From positions 1 to 10,318 of the forward strand of contig SXSP01000260.1 of NCBI GenBank assembly GCA_005792225.1: DNA of 10,318 nt. Reading direction: 5' to 3'. Below, piece by piece: positions 6,209 to 10,318 of the stretch. Numbering within the stretch: the first letter of the stretch is position 1; every line of letters begins with the position of its first letter. The notes under the pieces were generated by a model. The model saw only the letters and a list, made by a program, of their open reading frames with translations, made no database searches and had not been told where the DNA came from. The position numbers and the translations under genes were made by a program. This DNA is from Bdellovibrionales bacterium. GTDB taxonomy: Bacteria; Bdellovibrionota; Bdellovibrionia; Bdellovibrionales; JAMPXM01.

Positions 6209-7108
6209 ATGCGCAAAGATGATCGTATGGCGAATACGAACTCCAAAGACATCGCGAGACGAGAAGGCCACTTCGAGGGCTACGGCGGAACCGAGCTCTT
6301 CTTCCAAACTTGGTCTTTGCCAGAGAACAACGAGACTTTGGTCATAACGCACGGGATGGCTGAACATTCGGAATGCTACGTTCACACCGCCGATGCTCTC
6401 GTAAAACTGGGTTGGAACATCTGCGCCTGGGATCTTCGCGGCCACGGCCGCTCCGAGGGTAAGCGCGGATTTGTCGGCGAGTTTCACGAGTACGCAAAAG
6501 ATCTCGCGCTTTTTTTGAAGTTCCTCAGGGCTTCCGATCGCCTCAAAGACAATTTCGCTCTCGTCGGGCACTCGATGGGTGGGTTGATTTCGCTCCGCCA
6601 TTTGGTCGACGATGATACGACGGCTCCTCGACCCAAAGCGCTGGCCTTGAGCTCACCGCTGCTCGGAATCGGCGTCGCGGTGCCCGCCGTGAAATCAATG
6701 GCCGCCAAGTTTCTCAATAAGGTGATTCCGACGATCACGCTCCACAATGAGATCCGTTACGACGAACTCACCCGCGATATGGAGAGGCTCAAAGGTTACG
6801 ACACCGATCCGCTCCGGCACGATAAGATCTCGCCCGGGCTTTATCTCGGAATGCTCGAGAACATCGAGTTCGTAAAACAACGTGCCGACCGGTTGAAGCT
6901 CTCCACATTGGTGCAGGCGGCTGGCCAAGAAAAAATCGTGAGCCTTCCGGCCATTCGTGAGTTTTTCCCCCGCATCGGTGCCGCCGATAAAAAACTGATC
7001 GTTTACGATGAAAGCTACCACGAGGTCTTCAACGATCTCGATCGCGAAGACGTGTTCCGAGATCTGGATGCGTTTTTCGCCCCACGCGTTCGGGGAGTAA
7101 AAAAATGA
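6209..7108 (+). CDS. Alpha/beta hydrolase, monoacylglycerol lipase/lysophospholipase-like
   Basis: A 299-residue cytoplasmic-type protein without a signal peptide, matching the lysophospholipase/monoglyceride lipase group (Hydrolase_4, COG2267-like). Family landmarks are THGMAEHSECY (47-57), WDLRGHGRSEGKRGF (74-88), the nucleophile elbow LVGHSMGG (118-125, Ser122), the LSSPLLGI segment (147-154) and YHEVFND (270-276, His271). The catalytic acid position, normally Asp in a GxADxxV-type motif, reads GQEKIV (239-244), so Glu241 appears to replace Asp. Such enzymes release fatty acid from mono-acyl glycerides or lysophospholipids; the exact substrate here is unknown. ATG 6209 is used, but ATG 6227 is equally possible because the conserved domain starts near residue 20 and neither start has a strong ribosome binding site. 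The stop overlaps the next gene's ATG (ATGA), so lipase and lipoprotein are probably translationally coupled. Confidence 0.88.
   Translation: MRKDDRMANTNSKDIARREGHFEGYGGTELFFQTWSLPENNETLVITHGMAEHSECYVHTADALVKLGWNICAWDLRGHGRSEGKRGFVGEFHEYAKDLALFLKFLRASDRLKDNFALVGHSMGGLISLRHLVDDDTTAPRPKALALSSPLLGIGVAVPAVKSMAAKFLNKVIPTITLHNEIRYDELTRDMERLKGYDTDPLRHDKISPGLYLGMLENIEFVKQRADRLKLSTLVQAAGQEKIVSLPAIREFFPRIGAADKKLIVYDESYHEVFNDLDREDVFRDLDAFFAPRVRGVKK
7094..7097 (+). promoter_or_regulatory. Ribosome binding site for the lipoprotein gene
   Basis: GGAG at the end of the lipase coding region lies 7 bases before the ATG at 7105. The alternative ATG at 7111 would be 13 bases away, so 7105 is preferred. Confidence 0.65.
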
Positions 7109-7719
7109 CTATGCGTTTGATGACGGTCGTTCTGCTGAGCCTCGCCTTCGTGAGTTGCACGAGCACGCAACTTGACGAGCAAAACGCTCCTTCTCAGGAC
7201 ACGGCACCCGAGACTCCCGAAAAGTACAACAAGCTCATCGAACGTTTCGCCCGCGGAGACTCGGAGTACACGGGCTTCTACAACAACTTCGAATATAAAG
7301 CGATTTTGCTGAGCTCCGTGGTGCGCGAGGCGAGCCTCAAGCGCCAGGGTGACTACTACCAGTGGGACCGAGAAAAACAGCTCGTCGAGCGCGAGAAAGT
7401 GCAGAAAGAACTCGCCGAAGAGACACGCGTGTTCATGAGCTTCTTTACGCCAGACCGTAACAACGACAATCTCACGAACGCAAAATCGATCTGGAAAATC
7501 TATATCGATGCCGGAGGCCGTCGCTACGAGGGCAAAGTGAAGCGGCTTCGCAATCTTTTGGCCGAGCTTCAGTCACTCTACCCATTTCACACGCGCTGGA
7601 CGACGCCCTACGAAGTCTCGTTTCCCGTCGCGACCACGGCGATTGAAACTCAAGAGGTCGTTTACACGATCACGGGTCCACTCGGAACGCGCGCGGTTAC
7701 TTTTCCTGCCGTGAAGTAA
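7105..7719 (+). CDS. Probable lipoprotein of unknown function
   Basis: A 204-residue protein with a signal peptide and a lipobox-like SLAFVSC ending at Cys18, the only Cys in the protein. Phe at position -3 is not the usual Leu, so lipidation is probable rather than certain. Residues 20-40 are a polar linker typical after a lipid anchor. Residues 40-140 are charged and helical, with a Lys/Glu-rich run near 94-109, possibly a short coiled coil. The last 50 residues look beta-rich. No family is recognised and no catalytic motif is visible. The residue after Cys18 is Thr, not the Asp that marks inner-membrane retention in enterobacteria, so an outer-membrane location is plausible but not shown. 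The gene begins within the stop of the lipase (ATGA) and ends 23 bases inside the convergent histidine kinase. Confidence 0.82.
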   Translation: MTMRLMTVVLLSLAFVSCTSTQLDEQNAPSQDTAPETPEKYNKLIERFARGDSEYTGFYNNFEYKAILLSSVVREASLKRQGDYYQWDREKQLVEREKVQKELAEETRVFMSFFTPDRNNDNLTNAKSIWKIYIDAGGRRYEGKVKRLRNLLAELQSLYPFHTRWTTPYEVSFPVATTAIETQEVVYTITGPLGTRAVTFPAVK

Positions 7720-9628
7720 GTTTTGCGAGAGTCTCGATCAATAATCCCGGATTTACGGGCTTCGTTAGATAATCGGTGAACCCGCTGCTGAGCGCTCGAT
7801 CCATCTCTTCTTTCATGGCATGGGCCGTGAGCGCAACGATCGGAGTGGTGAGCCCGCGCCCCCGGAGCTCGCGGGTCGCCTCATAGCCGTCAAGGTTCGG
7901 CATCTGAAGATCCATCAATATGACATCAAATGCTGTGGCCGCCCCCTTTTCGACTCCCTCAAGGCCATCGGATGCGACTTCAACATTCGCGCCGGTCTTC
8001 TTGAGGTAACGGGTCAGGAGAAGCTGATTGTCGATGGAGTCCTCAACCAGCAAGACACGCAACCCGGCCAAGTTCTTCGCTCCGGCGATAGCGGCGGCTG
8101 CAGGAGCCGGGGCCGCGTAATCGCTCTTGGTGAGGACACCCGCATCGAAGTAGAATTTGAATGTACTGCCGCGTCCCTCTTCACTCCACTCCAGCGTCAG
8201 GTCCCCTCCGAGAGCTTGCGCGAGACGCTTGGAAAGATTGAGACCGAGTCCCGTTCCACCATACTTGCGAGTGGTTGAACTATCCGCCTGCACGAATGCC
8301 TCGAAGAGCCGCGCCCGTTGAGCAGCCGAAAGCCCGATGCCGGAATCCGTGACGTCGATTTCGACCTGCGTGAGCCCGCCATCTTCGCGAGCGGTGGCGA
8401 CGAGTTCGACCCCACCGCGCTCGGTAAACTTCACGGCGTTACTCACCAGGTTCAGAACGACTTGCCGCAGGCGCGTGATGTCGCTCACCACGAATTGCGG
8501 AAATGGTTGCACGACTCTCAGCGCGAGCGAAATCCCCTTCTCTCGAGCCTGAAGACGCATGCCTTCGATGATTTCTGATATGAGTTCGGTCAAAGAGAAA
8601 CGACTCTTCTCGATCTCGATTTTTCCAGCTTCCACCTTCGCGAGATCGAGGATCTCACCCAGAAGTTTGGTCAGATTCTGCGCGTTCCGCTTGATCGTAA
8701 GAAGGTACTCGTTACGATCGGCCTCGGCGAGATTCGGCTCGAGCGCGAGGTCGGCGAAACCCTGAACGACCCCAAGGGGGGTTCGAATTTCATGACTCAT
8801 GTTCGAGAGAAAACGCGTTTTCGCCTGGTTCGCGGCTTCCGCCGCCTCAAACGCGAGTCTTTGTGCTTCCTCGGATTTTCTTCTCTCGGTGATATCAAAA
8901 GACGCGATCGTAACACCGGTTAAGACACCACCGTCCTCGCGGAGCGGTTCGAACGTCGTATCAAAGGACCGAACTTCGTCATCGAAAGTGAGATCGATCA
9001 CCGCGCGAACGGGAGCTCCTGAATCGAGAACTTCACGCTTGAGTCGCATGAGCCTTTTCGCCTGATCGGGCGGAAAAATCTCTTCATCCCTCTTGCCCAG
9101 GTAGCCTGAGTCTCCGCGAGACCCGGGCGCGTTGTGGATCCAAGTATAGCGGAGATCAAGATCGCATGACGAAATCGTGATGGGCGCGCTTTGAAGCGCC
9201 ACTCGGAACCGTTCCTCGGTGATCCGGAGATTCTCGTCCACGGTGCGCGCACGCAGCAAAGCTTTGATGGTTGCGATGAGGACGGCCGGTTCAAAAGGAT
9301 GCGTGAGATAACTATCGGCTCCGCCCTCGAGGCCATTGATGCGATCTTTCGACGTCACGTAGCTCGCGGAAACTTGAAGCACGGGAATATGAGTCGTCGC
9401 CGGTTCCAGCTTGATGCGGCGACAAACTTCGAAGCCGAGCATGTCTGGCAAATGGATATCGAGAGTCACGAGATCCGGCTTTTCGGAGCGAACGAGCTCG
9501 AGCGCGTCTTGACCATTGGCGGCCTCGACGACCTGAAAGCCTTCGCTCTTGAGCGTGCGCGCGACTGCGTAGCGGGTGGCCTCAGTATCGTCGACGACGA
9601 GAATTTTCTTTTGAGTCGAACTCATCAT
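7697..9628 (-). CDS. Hybrid sensor histidine kinase, REC-PAS-HisKA-HATPase-REC
   Basis: A 643-residue soluble protein with no membrane segment. Domains in order: REC1 (about 7-128; Asp13/14, phospho-acceptor Asp57, Ser87), PAS (about 137-250, ending DITERR), HisKA (about 268-335; FLSNMSHEIRTPLG with phospho-acceptor His279), HATPase_c (about 380-495; N-box Asn397, DSGIGL 428-433, GGTGLGL 457-463), an Ala/Pro linker (about 504-518) and REC2 (about 523-637; Glu529/Asp530, Asp573, Thr601, Lys623). REC2 is fully canonical. REC1 has His110 in YLTHPF where the switch Lys is normally found. The family role is ATP-dependent autophosphorylation of His279 and transfer to a receiver. There is no DNA-binding output, so a separate regulator or phosphotransfer protein must exist elsewhere. 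ATG 9628 is chosen for GAGG 6 bases upstream; a GTG at 9640 would overlap the previous stop as GTGA. It lies directly behind another hybrid kinase. Confidence 0.93.
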   Translation of the reverse strand: MMSSTQKKILVVDDTEATRYAVARTLKSEGFQVVEAANGQDALELVRSEKPDLVTLDIHLPDMLGFEVCRRIKLEPATTHIPVLQVSASYVTSKDRINGLEGGADSYLTHPFEPAVLIATIKALLRARTVDENLRITEERFRVALQSAPITISSCDLDLRYTWIHNAPGSRGDSGYLGKRDEEIFPPDQAKRLMRLKREVLDSGAPVRAVIDLTFDDEVRSFDTTFEPLREDGGVLTGVTIASFDITERRKSEEAQRLAFEAAEAANQAKTRFLSNMSHEIRTPLGVVQGFADLALEPNLAEADRNEYLLTIKRNAQNLTKLLGEILDLAKVEAGKIEIEKSRFSLTELISEIIEGMRLQAREKGISLALRVVQPFPQFVVSDITRLRQVVLNLVSNAVKFTERGGVELVATAREDGGLTQVEIDVTDSGIGLSAAQRARLFEAFVQADSSTTRKYGGTGLGLNLSKRLAQALGGDLTLEWSEEGRGSTFKFYFDAGVLTKSDYAAPAPAAAAIAGAKNLAGLRVLLVEDSIDNQLLLTRYLKKTGANVEVASDGLEGVEKGAATAFDVILMDLQMPNLDGYEATRELRGRGLTTPIVALTAHAMKEEMDRALSSGFTDYLTKPVNPGLLIETLAKLTSRQEK

Positions 9629-9634
9629 TTCGAA

Positions 9635-9638
9635 CCTC
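9635..9638 (-). promoter_or_regulatory. Ribosome binding site for the REC-PAS kinase
   Basis: GAGG on the minus strand lies 6 bases before ATG 9628 and overlaps the stop codon (9639-9637) of the upstream kinase gene, pointing to coupled translation. It favours 9628 (or ATG 9625) over the in-frame GTG at 9640. Confidence 0.6.
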
Positions 9639-10318
9639 ACATGTCCTTGTAATCGAAGCCCGCTTTTTTAAGGGCGGCTTTCAGTTCGGCAATCGCACCG
9701 AGGTGATCACTTCGCTCTTTGGACAAAACAGCCACGGCCTTTTCGCTGAGAAACTCAATTTCATCTTCGACGAGCACACGAGCGGTGTTCACGATGACGG
9801 GTATCCCTTTCAAGCGGGGATCGGCCTTCATCTTGGAGAGAACCTCAAAGCCATTGAGATGAGGCATTCCTAAATCCAAGAAGACAAGATCCGGATCCCA
9901 CGTTCTGATTTTCTGAAGTCCCTGGTTGCCATCTTCCGCTTCTTGAAACTCGGCGGTGATCTCGTTCGCGACCAAACCGCGGATCACGTAGCGCGAGGGC
10001 TCATCGTCGTCGATCAACAAAACTTTGAAGCGGCTGGCGTCATGGTCGGTCGAGCTCGACTGCACACTGGCCGCGGCCGAGTGCTCGATCAACACTCCCT
10101 CATCGGCGCCGAGGAACATTCTTGGAATGCGAACAAAGAACTGCGAACCCTTGCCGAGTTCGCTCTCCACCCAGAGATCGCCGCCCAAAAGCCGGGTGAG
10201 TTTTTTCGACAATGGAAGTCCGAGGCCTGTGCCCTTTGACTTCCGCTGAAGCTTTGAATCCACCTGACTAAATTCCTCGAAGATGCTCCGGAGGTATTCG
10301 GGTGCGATGCCGATACCC
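9637..10318 (-). CDS. Hybrid histidine kinase, C-terminal part (HATPase_c-REC), cut by the window edge
   Basis: Only the last 226 residues are in the window; the frame is open to the right edge, so the true start lies outside. An in-frame GTG at 10263 is not the start, because the ATPase fold begins before it: the edge-proximal codons read GIGIAPEYL, the G1 box, then FEEFSQVD. Next come the G2 box KGTGLGLPLSKKL and LLGGDLWVESELGKGSQF, completing the ATP-binding domain. A linker of about 30 residues leads to a receiver with LLIDDDEPSR, phospho-acceptor Asp in VFLDLGMP (codon 9876-9874), the conserved Thr in VNTA and Lys in VLSKE. The receiver is therefore complete. No output domain follows. 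It ends 8 bases before the ATG of the REC-PAS hybrid kinase, so the two are one operon. What precedes the ATPase (dimerisation and sensory domains) cannot be seen. Confidence 0.9.
   Translation of the reverse strand, partial: GIGIAPEYLRSIFEEFSQVDSKLQRKSKGTGLGLPLSKKLTRLLGGDLWVESELGKGSQFFVRIPRMFLGADEGVLIEHSAAASVQSSSTDHDASRFKVLLIDDDEPSRYVIRGLVANEITAEFQEAEDGNQGLQKIRTWDPDLVFLDLGMPHLNGFEVLSKMKADPRLKGIPVIVNTARVLVEDEIEFLSEKAVAVLSKERSDHLGAIAELKAALKKAGFDYKDM

Noticed and set aside
5635..6252. Longer version of the beta-barrel gene starting at 6252
   Set aside because: The extension would overlap the divergent lipase start and precede a clear signal peptide that begins at the 6150 ATG.
7726..7736. Palindrome CGAGAGTCTCG near the second convergent junction
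   Set aside because: Resembles the palindrome at the first junction, but it is short, lacks a loop and T-tract, and falls in the last kinase codons; likely chance.
9191..9652. 153-codon open frame on the plus strand
   Set aside because: Antisense to the REC1-PAS region of the hybrid kinase, whose motifs are unambiguous; no recognisable protein features.

Overview
The window looks like a chromosomal segment of a Gram-negative bacterium with fairly high GC content and tightly packed genes. Several products carry Sec-type signal sequences, one is a probable lipoprotein and one a probable outer-membrane beta-barrel. The mix of secreted hydrolases, small envelope proteins of unknown function and large hybrid histidine kinases would suit the former deltaproteobacteria (for example Bdellovibrionota/Oligoflexia-like lineages). 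No marker gene settles the taxonomy, so that is inference. There are no RNA genes, CRISPR arrays, insertion sequences or phage genes.

Layout, left to right. Bases 1-86 hold a GC-rich stretch with a 9-bp tandem repeat just beyond the 3' end of the first gene. A secreted alpha/beta hydrolase runs leftward (1256-87). After a 244-bp divergent spacer, a rightward two-gene unit (1501-3547, genes overlapping by 14 bp) encodes a membrane-anchored or exported protein of unknown function, then an exported protein with a perfect HExxHxxGxxH zinc-protease signature. A leftward two-gene unit (6150-3531) follows: a small exported beta-barrel-like protein, then a large polytopic membrane protein of the family annotated as 'site-specific recombinase' (PF10136/Gcr-like). 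A 58-bp divergent spacer separates it from a rightward pair (6209-7719): a monoacylglycerol-lipase-like hydrolase overlapping by ATGA with a probable lipoprotein. The right end is a leftward signalling unit: a partial hybrid kinase (HATPase-REC) entering from beyond the right edge, then a complete REC-PAS-HisKA-HATPase-REC hybrid histidine kinase.

Transcription units alternate in direction and are compact. Both convergent junctions (3531-3547 and 7697-7719) are actual overlaps of coding sequence with no room for a conventional intergenic terminator. Likely shared themes are envelope/lipid hydrolysis and phosphorelay signalling, but nothing in the sequence ties the kinases to the envelope genes. 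I see no clear new defence or mobile system. The more novel-looking parts are the metalloprotease pair, the recombinase-named membrane protein coupled to a beta-barrel, and the lipase-lipoprotein pair.
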